From a bacterium (GTDB taxonomy: Bacteria; Bacillota; Clostridia; Oscillospirales; Oscillospiraceae), in contig SFVI01000006.1 of NCBI GenBank assembly GCA_004560305.1, forward strand, positions 1 through 64,000: a stretch of DNA of 64,000 nt, read 5' to 3'. Below the pieces are notes generated by a model that searched no databases, was not told the DNA's origin, and worked only from the letters and a program-made list of their open reading frames with translations. The position numbers were made by a program, and so were the translations under genes. Position 1 is the stretch's first letter, and each line of letters opens with the position of its first letter. Shown one piece after another: positions 16,710-24,427 of this stretch.

Positions 16710-17599
16710 GCAAGCAGCAGCCGGCGAATGCCGCCGTTGTTTTTGGCGGCATCAACATGGATATCTGGGGCCGTCCCGACGCGCCGCTGGTGCAAAAGGA
16801 CTCCAACCCCGGCGCCGTGACCATGCGTCCCGGGGGCGTAGGGCGCAATATCGCCCATGATCTGCGGCTTTTGGGGCTGGAAGTCAGTCTGGTGGCCCCC
16901 ATCGGCGGGGACGTCTACGCCTCCGCCGTTGTGGACAGCTGCCAGGCCCTGGGGATCGATCTGAGCATGGCCCCGGTGTTCAAGGATATGCGCAGCTCCA
17001 CCTACCTCTACATTACCGATGAGACCGGGGATATGGAACTGGCTGTCAGCGATATGGAGCTTTGCTCCGCCCTGACGCCGGCGCTGGTGGCGCCTATCCT
17101 GCCCCGTCTGCAGGCCGGCGCGGTGGTGGTGGACGCCAACCTGCCGCCGGAGACCATTGCGTATATCTGCAATCACTGCCCCATCCCGGTGTATGCCGAC
17201 CCGGTATCCACCGTGAAGGCCTTGAAGCTGCAGCCGGTGCTGCACCGGCTGGCGGCCATTAAGCCCAACGCTCTGGAGGCAGAATGCCTCACCGGCCAGC
17301 GTGACCCGGAGCGGGCCGCCCTGGCCCTGGTGGACAGGGGCGTGCAGCGGGTGTTCATCAGCCTTGGGGCCCAGGGCATGATCGCCGCCGACCAAAAGGA
17401 GCTGCTGCGCCTGCCTGGCCTTGCCACCCGGGTGGTCAATTCCACCGGCGCCGGTGACGCGGCCACTGCCGCCATTGTCCTGGCCGGCATCCGGGGCATG
17501 GGCCTGCGTGACGCGGCCCTGCTGGCCCAGAAGGCCGGCGCCGTCACCTGCCGCAGCGAAAGCGCCAACGCGCCGGAGCTGGCGAACATATTGGATTAA
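16694..17599 (+). CDS. PfkB-family sugar kinase, pseudouridine-kinase-like
   Basis: The 301-residue product is a ribokinase-fold enzyme. PfkB signatures are the N-terminal VVFGGINMDIWG, the GGVGRNIAHDLRLLG stretch and the C-terminal NSTGAGDAATAAIVLAG with the catalytic Asp. The PGGVGRNIA pattern resembles PsuK, which phosphorylates pseudouridine, better than classic ribokinase or 1-phosphofructokinase. PsuG, its usual partner, is not next to it. The frame begins 16 nt before the glgP stop, so it is translationally coupled to the glycogen operon. A link to glycogen metabolism is suggestive only. Confidence 0.85.
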   Translation: MAYQLSKQQPANAAVVFGGINMDIWGRPDAPLVQKDSNPGAVTMRPGGVGRNIAHDLRLLGLEVSLVAPIGGDVYASAVVDSCQALGIDLSMAPVFKDMRSSTYLYITDETGDMELAVSDMELCSALTPALVAPILPRLQAGAVVVDANLPPETIAYICNHCPIPVYADPVSTVKALKLQPVLHRLAAIKPNALEAECLTGQRDPERAALALVDRGVQRVFISLGAQGMIAADQKELLRLPGLATRVVNSTGAGDAATAAIVLAGIRGMGLRDAALLAQKAGAVTCRSESANAPELANILD

Positions 17600-17609
17600 A
17601 CCATCCCAC

Positions 17610-17633
17610 GACGGCTGAGAACTCTCGGCCGTC
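17610..17633 (+). terminator. Hairpin after the PfkB kinase gene
   Basis: An 11-bp stem with one G-T pair (GACGGCTGAGA/TCTCGGCCGTC) ends the glycogen block. The following bases (AGGGTATATTTGGG) form a poor U tract, so termination may be partial. Confidence 0.45.
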
Positions 17634-17706
17634 AGGGTATATTTGGGAGCAGTACATTTTTGACTTTTTAAACAACGGAAAACAAGCGATCGAGGGGTTT
17701 GAGAAA

Positions 17707-19659
17707 ATGGAGACCGGGATAAAGAAACCCAGGCTGCGCCTGGGCGGACTGATCTTCGCGCTGTTGCTGGCGGCAGAGCTGGCTTTTGTTCTGGATATGG
17801 TGACCACCCGGGCTGACGGCCACTTTCCGGCCAAGGCCCTGCTGCTGGTATTCGCGCTTTGTTTTCTCGGCGCTCTGGTGCTCAGCCTGTTCCGCCCCCG
17901 GCTGATGCCCTGGCTCTTCTGGGGCTGCACCTTTCTGTTCCTTCTGCTGGGGCTGAGTCTTACCCTGATCTGGTACAGCGTCTGTCGCAACGGTGTGTAT
18001 CAGGATGTGGATGAGGGCAAGGCCCAGGTCTTTGGCGATCGGAAGGTGCTGGCGCTGGTTCCTCACCAGGATGACGAGACCAACATTCTTCTGGGTGTGC
18101 TGGAACAATATGTGAAGTACGGCAGCGACGTGTATGTGGCCTATGTTATCAACGGCGACTACCGGGTTTCCGGCGCTCAGCGCATTGCCGAGGCCGAGGC
18201 CGCCATGGCAAAATGCGGCATCCCCGCTGACCGACTGATTTTCCTGGGCTACGGCGACTGGCTGAATATAAACGGCCGCAGCATCTACTTTTGCCCGGAT
18301 GATGAAGTGATCACCTCCCATGCCGGCTTTAACAGTACCTACGGCACGGACCGGCACCAGCCTTTCAACCCCAATTCCTACACCCGCCGTCATATGTATG
18401 AGGACATTCGCACCCTGCTCCTGCGCTATACGCCGGATGTGATCTTCTGCACCGACATGGATTCACATGACGACCATCAGGCCGTGTCCATGTTTTTTGA
18501 AAAGGCCATGGGCGAGGTGCTGAAGGCCCGCAGCGATTATGAGCCGGAGATTTATCGCGCCTTCGCTTACAATACCGCCTACTGGGCCGAAGCGGATTAC
18601 TATGCCCTGAACATTGCCTCCACCAAAAAACAGAACGCCGAGGAGTATATCACCGACTGCGGCAGTCATGTCTACAACTGGGCGGAGCGGCTGCGCCTGC
18701 CGGTCCGGGCCGATACCCTGTCCCGCTCCCTGCTCAGCAGCGGTGGCTATGCCGTCCTGCGCCATTATGCGTCTCAGGATACCATGGAAAGAGCAGACCG
18801 CATCATCAACGGCGATAAGGTCTTCTGGCAGCGGGAGAGCAGCTCTCTCAGCTATGAAGCGGAATTCTGGGTCAGCTCCGGGGACGGTTCCACCCTGAAC
18901 GACTTTGTTCTGACGGACCGTCGTCAGTGGCATGAGGCTGCCGGCTATTCCGACAATACCTGGATCCCCGAAGGGGAGGACCGGGAAAAGCGGGTCATCA
19001 TCAAGTTCACCCAACCCACGCCCCTGAGCCGGGTGGTGCTTTATGACAATCCTTCCCTCAGTGACAATGTGCTGGAGGCTTCCATCCGCCTGGATAATGG
19101 CGTGTTCTGCATGACCGGCCCCCTGGAGCCCAATGGCTCCGGCACGGAGATCCTTTTCGACCGGGCCGAAGTGGAAGAATTGGAGATCTGTCTTATGGAG
19201 ACGGAGGGCCGGGGCGCCGGACTCACGGAGATCGAACTGTTTGCCACCGCCTATGAGCCGCCCTTCCAGTTCATCAAGCTGACCAACGCCCAGGGCGATT
19301 TTATCTATGACTATTACATTGACCCCAGCGGCCGGGAGGAACTGGGCCTCTACACCTTTGGCTGCAGCGACCAGCTGGACGCTTACCGCATCATCTGCAT
19401 CGGTGAGGGCTGCCATGCCGCCGTGGAGGAGAACCGGCTGATCATGAACTGTCCCCCGGGCAAGAGCTGCCTTTTGACCCTGATGGATGAAAGCGGCCGC
19501 ATCAGCGACACCGTTACCATCCGCAATAAAGCCAGCTGGCCTGTGAAACTGGCCCAGTATCTGGAGAATCATATGCGCAAAGAGTTCAGAAACGGCGAAA
19601 ACAGCAACACAGCACGGGCCATCTCCCTTGCGAAAGAGTACATAAGCGAATGGACATGA
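17707..19659 (+). CDS. Membrane-anchored PIG-L deacetylase with discoidin-like domain
   Basis: The 650-residue product has three N-terminal membrane helices (about residues 12-95) followed by a PIG-L/LmbE deacetylase domain. The zinc site shows as PHQDDE at about residues 118-123, a variant of AHPDDE, and as MDSHDDHQ further on. From about residue 375 a F5/8-type (discoidin-like) fold is suggested by LSRVVLYDNP, LDNGVF and AGLTEIELF. A final beta-rich part may be Ig-like. PIG-L enzymes remove acetyl groups from N-acetyl-amino sugars. The topology places the enzyme at the cell surface, so a wall glycan or glycolipid substrate is inferred. Confidence 0.85.
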   Translation: METGIKKPRLRLGGLIFALLLAAELAFVLDMVTTRADGHFPAKALLLVFALCFLGALVLSLFRPRLMPWLFWGCTFLFLLLGLSLTLIWYSVCRNGVYQDVDEGKAQVFGDRKVLALVPHQDDETNILLGVLEQYVKYGSDVYVAYVINGDYRVSGAQRIAEAEAAMAKCGIPADRLIFLGYGDWLNINGRSIYFCPDDEVITSHAGFNSTYGTDRHQPFNPNSYTRRHMYEDIRTLLLRYTPDVIFCTDMDSHDDHQAVSMFFEKAMGEVLKARSDYEPEIYRAFAYNTAYWAEADYYALNIASTKKQNAEEYITDCGSHVYNWAERLRLPVRADTLSRSLLSSGGYAVLRHYASQDTMERADRIINGDKVFWQRESSSLSYEAEFWVSSGDGSTLNDFVLTDRRQWHEAAGYSDNTWIPEGEDREKRVIIKFTQPTPLSRVVLYDNPSLSDNVLEASIRLDNGVFCMTGPLEPNGSGTEILFDRAEVEELEICLMETEGRGAGLTEIELFATAYEPPFQFIKLTNAQGDFIYDYYIDPSGREELGLYTFGCSDQLDAYRIICIGEGCHAAVEENRLIMNCPPGKSCLLTLMDESGRISDTVTIRNKASWPVKLAQYLENHMRKEFRNGENSNTARAISLAKEYISEWT

Positions 19660-19692
19660 ACAAGCGCATAACCATTCTGCACATAACACATA

Positions 19693-19728
19693 AAAAACTG
19701 CCCGCGCCATATGGCGCGGGCAGTTTTT
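19693..19728. terminator. Perfect 36-bp palindromic terminator, copy 1
   Basis: Two 18-nt arms meet at CATATG (left arm AAAAACTGCCCGCGCCAT). U tracts lie on both sides. It directly follows the PIG-L gene, which it probably terminates. A near-identical copy lies 160 bp to the right. Confidence 0.8.
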
Positions 19729-19783
19729 GGCCTGTAGACAAAGCTATCGGCAACGTATAGAAATGCATGGGGAGAGTGCAGAG

Positions 19784-19891
19784 AGGGGACGGGAGTCCCC
19801 TTTCTGCGTTCAATCTATGCTTATTCAGGAGCATTTTTGAATGCTCCTGAATAAGTTTTCAAGGCGTCGACAAAGTTCGACGCCTTGAAAA
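19784..19891. repeat. Three hairpins between the paired palindromic terminators
   Basis: Three inverted repeats follow each other: AGGGGAC/GTCCCCT at 19784-19801; a 16-bp perfect stem at 19820-19855 (loop TTTG); and a 15-bp perfect stem at 19856-19891 (loop CAAAGT). The last shares its AAAA with the left arm of the next palindrome. No coding frame is visible here. Confidence 0.6.
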
Positions 19892-19922
19892 CTGCCCGCG
19901 CCATATGGTGCGGGCAGTTTTT
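19888..19922. terminator. Palindromic terminator, copy 2
   Basis: This repeats copy 1 except for one base that makes a G-T pair. On the minus strand it immediately follows the stop of the CD1247-type gene, with a U tract after it, so it likely terminates that gene. Confidence 0.75.
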
Positions 19923-19929
19923 GGTGTTG

Positions 19930-20412
19930 TCAGTCCTCGTCCTCAGACAAGTCGAACTCCAGGGTCTCGCCGCAGGCGGGGCACTGGATGGAACCCGCTT
20001 CCAGGGTCTCTTCGTCGAAGCTGATTTCCTCGCCGCAGACAGGGCAGGTCACGTCGTAGATCACGCCGTCATACTCCAGCTCCTGGTCGACATCCTCCTC
20101 GTCTTCGTCCTCATCCTCACAGCAGCTGCAGGCGCAGCAGTTGCCGTCGCAGTCCTTATCGTCATAGTCGTCAAAGTCTTCCGGGTCATCCAGGTCGCAG
20201 ACCAGATCCTCCAGATAGCTCAGCTCCTCGGCCATGTCGTCCAGGGCTTCGGCGTGGTCCATGTCGGTGGCCTGAAGGTCTTCGATTTCATGAGCCATGT
20301 CAGAAAGCAGGTCGCCCAGGGCGCCCCACAGCTTGCCCTCCTTGGAATCCGGCGCAATGCCCAGACCCTCCATCAGTCCTTTGAGATACGCGGCCTTTTC
20401 AACTACAGTCAT
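19930..20412 (-). CDS. CD1247-type acidic protein with C-terminal zinc ribbon
   Basis: The 160-residue product begins with the N-terminal helical domain described in Clostridioides CD1247 (MTVVEKAAYLKGLMEGLGI, then repeated acidic heptads). The middle is highly acidic with a Cys cluster (CDGNCCACSCC). The C-terminus is a zinc ribbon with CPVCGEE and CPACGE. The ATG at 20412 has GGAGG upstream. Function is not established; the acidic body and zinc ribbon suggest a cytosolic binding or adaptor protein. It lies downstream of efp, separated by a terminator. Confidence 0.85.
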   Translation of the reverse strand: MTVVEKAAYLKGLMEGLGIAPDSKEGKLWGALGDLLSDMAHEIEDLQATDMDHAEALDDMAEELSYLEDLVCDLDDPEDFDDYDDKDCDGNCCACSCCEDEDEDEEDVDQELEYDGVIYDVTCPVCGEEISFDEETLEAGSIQCPACGETLEFDLSEDED

Positions 20413-20432
20413 TTAGAAAACCTCCTTTTTGT

Positions 20433-20462
20433 TAAAAACAGGGGAGACGCTATGTCTCCCCC
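20433..20462 (-). terminator. Intrinsic terminator of efp
   Basis: An 8-bp perfect stem (GGGGAGAC/GTCTCCCC) is followed on the minus strand by TGTTTTTAAC. It separates efp from the CD1247-type gene. Confidence 0.75.
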
Positions 20463-20474
20463 TTTATTTTTATC

Positions 20475-21032
20475 TTATGCTCTGGAAAGATACTCGCCGG
20501 TGCGGGTGTCGATCTTGACCTTCTCGCCGGGCTCGATGAACAGGGGAACCTTGATCTCGGCGCCGGTCTCCAGGGTGGCGGGCTTGGTGGCGTTGGTGGC
20601 GGTGTTGCCGGCAAAGCCCGGGTCGGTCTCGGTGACCTCCAGCTCCACAAAGAAGGGAGGCTCCACATTAAAGACCTTGCCCTTGTAGGAGTAGATGGTG
20701 CACTCCATGTTCTCCTTGACGAACTTGAAGTTGTCGCCCAGGACGGACTCGTCAACAGGCTCCAGCTCATAGGTCTCGGGGTTCATGAAGTAGTACAGGT
20801 TGCCGTCGGCATAGCTGTACTCCATGGTCATGCGGTCAACGGTGGCGTTCTCGAACTTCGCAGTGGGGTTGAAAGAAGTTTCGGTGACAGCGCCGGTGAT
20901 GACGTTCTTCATCTTGGTGCGGACGAAGGCAGCGCCCTTGCCGGGCTTCACATGCTGGAACTCAACCACCTGCATGACCTGACCGTCCATCTCGAAGGTG
21001 ACGCCATTTCTGAAATCGCCTGCTGTAATCAT
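20475..21032 (-). CDS. efp: Elongation factor P
   Basis: The 185-residue product relieves ribosomes stalled at polyproline. The three beta-barrel domains and the tip loop VKPGKGAAFVRTK are intact, with Lys32 at the position modified in other EF-Ps. The Gram-positive PGKG loop type suggests a 5-aminopentanol or unmodified lysine, not the E. coli type. Several secreted proteins here carry long Pro/Thr runs, which are likely EF-P clients. The promoter at 21071-21099 drives it separately from the upstream peptidase. Confidence 0.97.
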   Translation of the reverse strand: MITAGDFRNGVTFEMDGQVMQVVEFQHVKPGKGAAFVRTKMKNVITGAVTETSFNPTAKFENATVDRMTMEYSYADGNLYYFMNPETYELEPVDESVLGDNFKFVKENMECTIYSYKGKVFNVEPPFFVELEVTETDPGFAGNTATNATKPATLETGAEIKVPLFIEPGEKVKIDTRTGEYLSRA

Positions 21033-21070
21033 AAAAGGGACCTCCCAAAATTTATATATTTATCTCAGAC

Positions 21071-21099
21071 ATTTTACAGTATATGCTGCTGTTTTGCAA
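21071..21099 (-). promoter_or_regulatory. Promoter of efp
   Basis: On the minus strand TTGCAA (21094-21099) and TAAAAT (21071-21076) are 17 bp apart, with GGGAGGT before the ATG. Confidence 0.65.
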
Positions 21100-21127
21100 G
21101 TACTATTTCTGTCGAAGCACGGCATTT

Positions 21128-22198
21128 TTACAGAATGATCAGCTTTTTGGGGGCCTTGGTGATTACTTCGCAGCCTTTTTCCCGCAGAATCATCACATCC
21201 TCAATGCGCACGCCGAAGCGCCCCGGCAGATAGATCCCCGGCTCGGCGGAGCACACAGCCCCCACTGGCATGGGCTCCTCTCCCCGAAGGTTGGCGCTGG
21301 GGGATTCGTGAATGTCCAGCCCCAGGCTGTGGCCGAAGCCGTGACCGAAATAGGGGCCGTAGCCCGCTTCTGTGATGACCTTCCGGGCCGCGGCGTCGAT
21401 CTCTTTCCCCGGAATGCCGGCCCTGGCCACGGCGATGCCTGCCAGCTGGGCCTGCAGCACAATGTCATATACATTGCGCATTTCGTCAGAAGCTTCCCCT
21501 ATTGCCACTGTGCGGGTCATGTCGGAGCAGTAGCCGTCCTTGAGGCAGCCGAAGTCCATGGTCACAAAATCGCCCCTTTGGATCACCCGGTCCCCGGGCA
21601 CGCCGTGGGGCAGGCTGGTGTTGGGGCCGGAAACCACAATGGGGTCAAAGGAATTGCCCTCGGAGCCGTAGCGCAGCGTGCGGTATACCAGCTCCGCCAT
21701 CACCTGCTTCTCCGTCATGCCGGGCCGGATCAGCCCCAGCACATCCTCCAGCGCCTGCTCGGCGATGGCCTGGGCGGCCCGCATGGCGTGGATTTCTTCC
21801 TCGGTTTTTGCGGCCCGGAGCTGGGTCATCAGCTCCCCCGCAGGCAGCAGCTCCATGCCCAGGGCCTTTTCGTAGCCCAGGTAATCCCGATGACTCAGCT
21901 TGCTGTCCTCGGCGGCAAGGCGCTCCATGCCCGCCTCCCGGACGGCCTCCTTCAGCCGCTCCATAAGAGGCCGCTCCCGGTCATAAAGCCAAACGGTCAC
22001 CCCTGCCGCGGCGGCCTTTTCTGCCGCCTCGATATAGCGGGAATCGGTGACCAGCCAGGCCTTCTCCCGGCCCACCAGCACCGCCCCGTCAGTGAAGGCA
22101 AAGCCGGCGGCATAGCGCTGGTTCTTTTCATCGGTGAGCAGCAGCCCGTCCAGGCCCCGCTCTTTCAGTTTTTCCTGTATTCTCTCAATGCTATTCAT
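21128..22198 (-). CDS. Xaa-Pro aminopeptidase/dipeptidase (M24 family)
   Basis: The 356-residue product has the creatinase-like N-terminal domain and the pita-bread M24 catalytic domain. The five metal ligands are visible: two Asp in VTMDFGCLKDGYCSDMTRT, His in GHGFGHSLGLDIHESP, and two Glu in CSAEPGIY and GVRIEDV. It cleaves the bond before proline. Adjacency to efp is a common Firmicutes arrangement. Its start overlaps the histidine kinase stop by 4 nt. Whether it prefers dipeptides (PepQ) or longer peptides (PepP) cannot be decided. Confidence 0.9.
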   Translation of the reverse strand: MNSIERIQEKLKERGLDGLLLTDEKNQRYAAGFAFTDGAVLVGREKAWLVTDSRYIEAAEKAAAAGVTVWLYDRERPLMERLKEAVREAGMERLAAEDSKLSHRDYLGYEKALGMELLPAGELMTQLRAAKTEEEIHAMRAAQAIAEQALEDVLGLIRPGMTEKQVMAELVYRTLRYGSEGNSFDPIVVSGPNTSLPHGVPGDRVIQRGDFVTMDFGCLKDGYCSDMTRTVAIGEASDEMRNVYDIVLQAQLAGIAVARAGIPGKEIDAAARKVITEAGYGPYFGHGFGHSLGLDIHESPSANLRGEEPMPVGAVCSAEPGIYLPGRFGVRIEDVMILREKGCEVITKAPKKLIIL

Positions 22199-23592
22199 AT
22201 TCCTGTCTCTTCCGCTGTGGGCCTGGGGAAGCTCACCGTGAACCGGGAGCCCTGAGGCTTATTTTCTCCTACCATGATGCTGCCGCCGTGGACCTTCACC
22301 GCGTCGTGGACGATGCTCAGCCCCAGGCCGCTGCCGCCGGCCTCCCGGGAGCGGGCCTTGTCCACCCGGTAAAAGCGGGTGAAAATGTTGTAGCGGTCCT
22401 CCTCCGGAATGCCGATGCCCGTGTCCTCCACGGTGAATTTGATCTCGTCCTCATCGCCCCGCAGGCTGAGGAACACGCTGCCGCCGGTGACGTTGTACTT
22501 GATGGCGTTCTCGATCAGGTTGAAAATAATGTGGAACATATCGTCCACCGTGGCCATCACCACGCAGCCGTCCGCCAGATCACAGCGGATGCGCACCTGC
22601 CGCTCGTCGGCCAGAGGCCGCAGCAGCACCATGGCGTCCACTGCCACTTGCTTCATGTCTACCGGCTCCGGCATCACCTGAATGTCATCGTCCAGCCGGC
22701 TCAGGTCCAGCAGCTTCTCCGTGGTGCGCTGGAGCCGCTCCGCCTCGTTGCCGATATCGGTGACAAATTCCCGCACAGTGTCCGCGTCCATGTCCTCATT
22801 CTGCACAATGCTGTCCGACAGCAGCCGGATGGAGGCCAGCGGCGTTTTCAACTCATGGGAGGCATCGGAAACGAAGCGGCGGCGCTGCCGCTCGGTGTCA
22901 TCCAGCCGTTCGGTCAGCAGGTTGAACTCCCTGCCCAGATCGCTGAGCTCGTCCCGGCCGGTGGTGTGCAGCCGGTGGCTGTAATCCCCGGCGGCCACGA
23001 TCCGCATGGAAATGGCCAGCGCCTGGATACGCCGGATGATGGTGGAGGAGAACACCAGCGCCAGCGCTACCACAATCAGGATCACCACCACCGAGATCAC
23101 CCGGATCTGGCTCTGGGTATCCATGATGATGTTTGCCCGCTCCACGTCCTTCTCCAGCAGGTACACGGCCCCGGTGATGGCGCCCTGGCGGCTGATGGGG
23201 ATGGCGCAGCTGCTGAGGAAGGCCTCCCCGTTGTAGTCGGAGCGGAACACCGTCTTGCCGCCCAAAGCGGTGACAATGTCCGCCTCCTCGCTGGAGCGGG
23301 CCTGGATGCCGGCGCTGTTGTATACCGGCCGGCCGTCCTGATCCACAACCACCGTCCGGTCAAAGCCGGTGATATCCAGCAGCCGCAGCACTTCCGCCAC
23401 GCTGTCCCGGTCCGGCTTGTCCAGCTTGGCCAGGGAAGTGGAGAGAATGGAGGCCTTGCCCGATATGGAGCTCTCCTTCTCCAAAAATACCGTGTCCCGG
23501 GAGGAAACAATGGGGAAAACGTTCAGCAGCAGCAACAGCAGCACCATTACCGCCGCCAGGAAGGAGAACACCTGGAAGCGTAAACTCCTCAT
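22195..23592 (-). CDS. Sensor histidine kinase of a two-component pair
   Basis: The 465-residue product has two membrane helices (about residues 7-27 and 165-185) around an extracytoplasmic sensor part with a Cache/PAS-like look (GFDRTVVVDQDGRPVYNSAG). HAMP follows, then HisKA with the phospho-accepting His in SDASHELKTPLAS, and a HATPase domain with NLIENAIKYN, EDTGIGIPEEDR and GSGLGLSIV. It lies 4 nt downstream of its response regulator. The signal is unknown; envelope sensing is a guess from the architecture. Confidence 0.92.
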   Translation of the reverse strand: MRSLRFQVFSFLAAVMVLLLLLLNVFPIVSSRDTVFLEKESSISGKASILSTSLAKLDKPDRDSVAEVLRLLDITGFDRTVVVDQDGRPVYNSAGIQARSSEEADIVTALGGKTVFRSDYNGEAFLSSCAIPISRQGAITGAVYLLEKDVERANIIMDTQSQIRVISVVVILIVVALALVFSSTIIRRIQALAISMRIVAAGDYSHRLHTTGRDELSDLGREFNLLTERLDDTERQRRRFVSDASHELKTPLASIRLLSDSIVQNEDMDADTVREFVTDIGNEAERLQRTTEKLLDLSRLDDDIQVMPEPVDMKQVAVDAMVLLRPLADERQVRIRCDLADGCVVMATVDDMFHIIFNLIENAIKYNVTGGSVFLSLRGDEDEIKFTVEDTGIGIPEEDRYNIFTRFYRVDKARSREAGGSGLGLSIVHDAVKVHGGSIMVGENKPQGSRFTVSFPRPTAEETGI

Positions 23593-23596
23593 CTCC

Positions 23597-24283
23597 TCAC
23601 CCCGCGAAGTAGTAGCCCACGCCCCATTTGGTAATGATATACTGGGGTTGGGCCGGTGTCAGCTCCAGCTTTTCCCGCAGGCGGCGGATATGCACGTCCA
23701 CGGTGCGGGTATCTCCCTGGTAGTCATAGCCCCAGACCAGATTCAAAAGACTTTCCCGGCTGAACACCTTCCCCGGGTTCTTTATCAGAAACAGGATCAG
23801 GTCGAACTCCTTCATGGTCAGCTCCACCTCCACGCCGTTTTTCATGGCGCTGCGGCGCTGCTCGTCCACGGTGATGTGCCCTGCCTTCAGGGTGCTGCCG
23901 CTGCCCTGCTCCGGCGCTGCGGCGATGGAGGCCCGGCGCAGCAGCGCCCGGACCCGGGCCTTCAGGGCCAGAATATTGAAGGGCTTGGTCACATAATCGT
24001 CCGCGCCGGACTCAAAGCCCATCAGCATATCCGCGTCCTCGCTGCGGGCGGTGAGCATGATGATGGGCACGGTGGAAAAGCTGCGGATCTCCTGGCAGGC
24101 CTCCAGCCCGTCCTTTCGGGGCATCATCAGGTCCAGGATGATCAGGTCATAGCCTCCGGCCCGGGCCATCTCCACCGCCGTCTCCCCGTCGTAGCAGGCG
24201 TCCACGGTGTAGCCCTCGTTCTCCAGATTGAACTTGATCCCCTTTACCAGCAGCTTTTCGTCGTCAACAACCAGTATTTTCAT
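23597..24283 (-). CDS. OmpR/PhoB-family response regulator
   Basis: The 228-residue product has a receiver domain with phospho-acceptor Asp51 in YDLIILDLMMP and the acidic pair Asp7-Asp8. Thr and Lys switch residues lie in MLTARSED and VTKPF. A winged-helix DNA-binding domain ends in VGYYF. It is transcribed first in the pair with the histidine kinase and diverges from the D,D-carboxypeptidase gene 145 bp away, which could be a target since divergent regulator-target layouts are common. Confidence 0.93.
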   Translation of the reverse strand: MKILVVDDEKLLVKGIKFNLENEGYTVDACYDGETAVEMARAGGYDLIILDLMMPRKDGLEACQEIRSFSTVPIIMLTARSEDADMLMGFESGADDYVTKPFNILALKARVRALLRRASIAAAPEQGSGSTLKAGHITVDEQRRSAMKNGVEVELTMKEFDLILFLIKNPGKVFSRESLLNLVWGYDYQGDTRTVDVHIRRLREKLELTPAQPQYIITKWGVGYYFAG

Positions 24284-24334
24284 CTATGCACTCCGCCTTT
24301 TCTCCCGGTCCCTGTCAATGCCAGGAACTTTAGG

Positions 24335-24363
24335 TTGCATTTTTCCCGTGAAAACTTTATAAT
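24335..24363 (+). promoter_or_regulatory. Promoter of the D,D-carboxypeptidase gene
   Basis: TTGCAT (24335-24340) and TATAAT (24358-24363) are 17 bp apart. On the other strand a TATAAT at 24380-24385 may serve the response regulator, but its -35 is weak. Confidence 0.7.
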
Positions 24364-24427
24364 AATTTAGTCTGCACACATTATACATCCACACTATACC
24401 ATATTCCAGAGAAAACGGGAGAACAAA

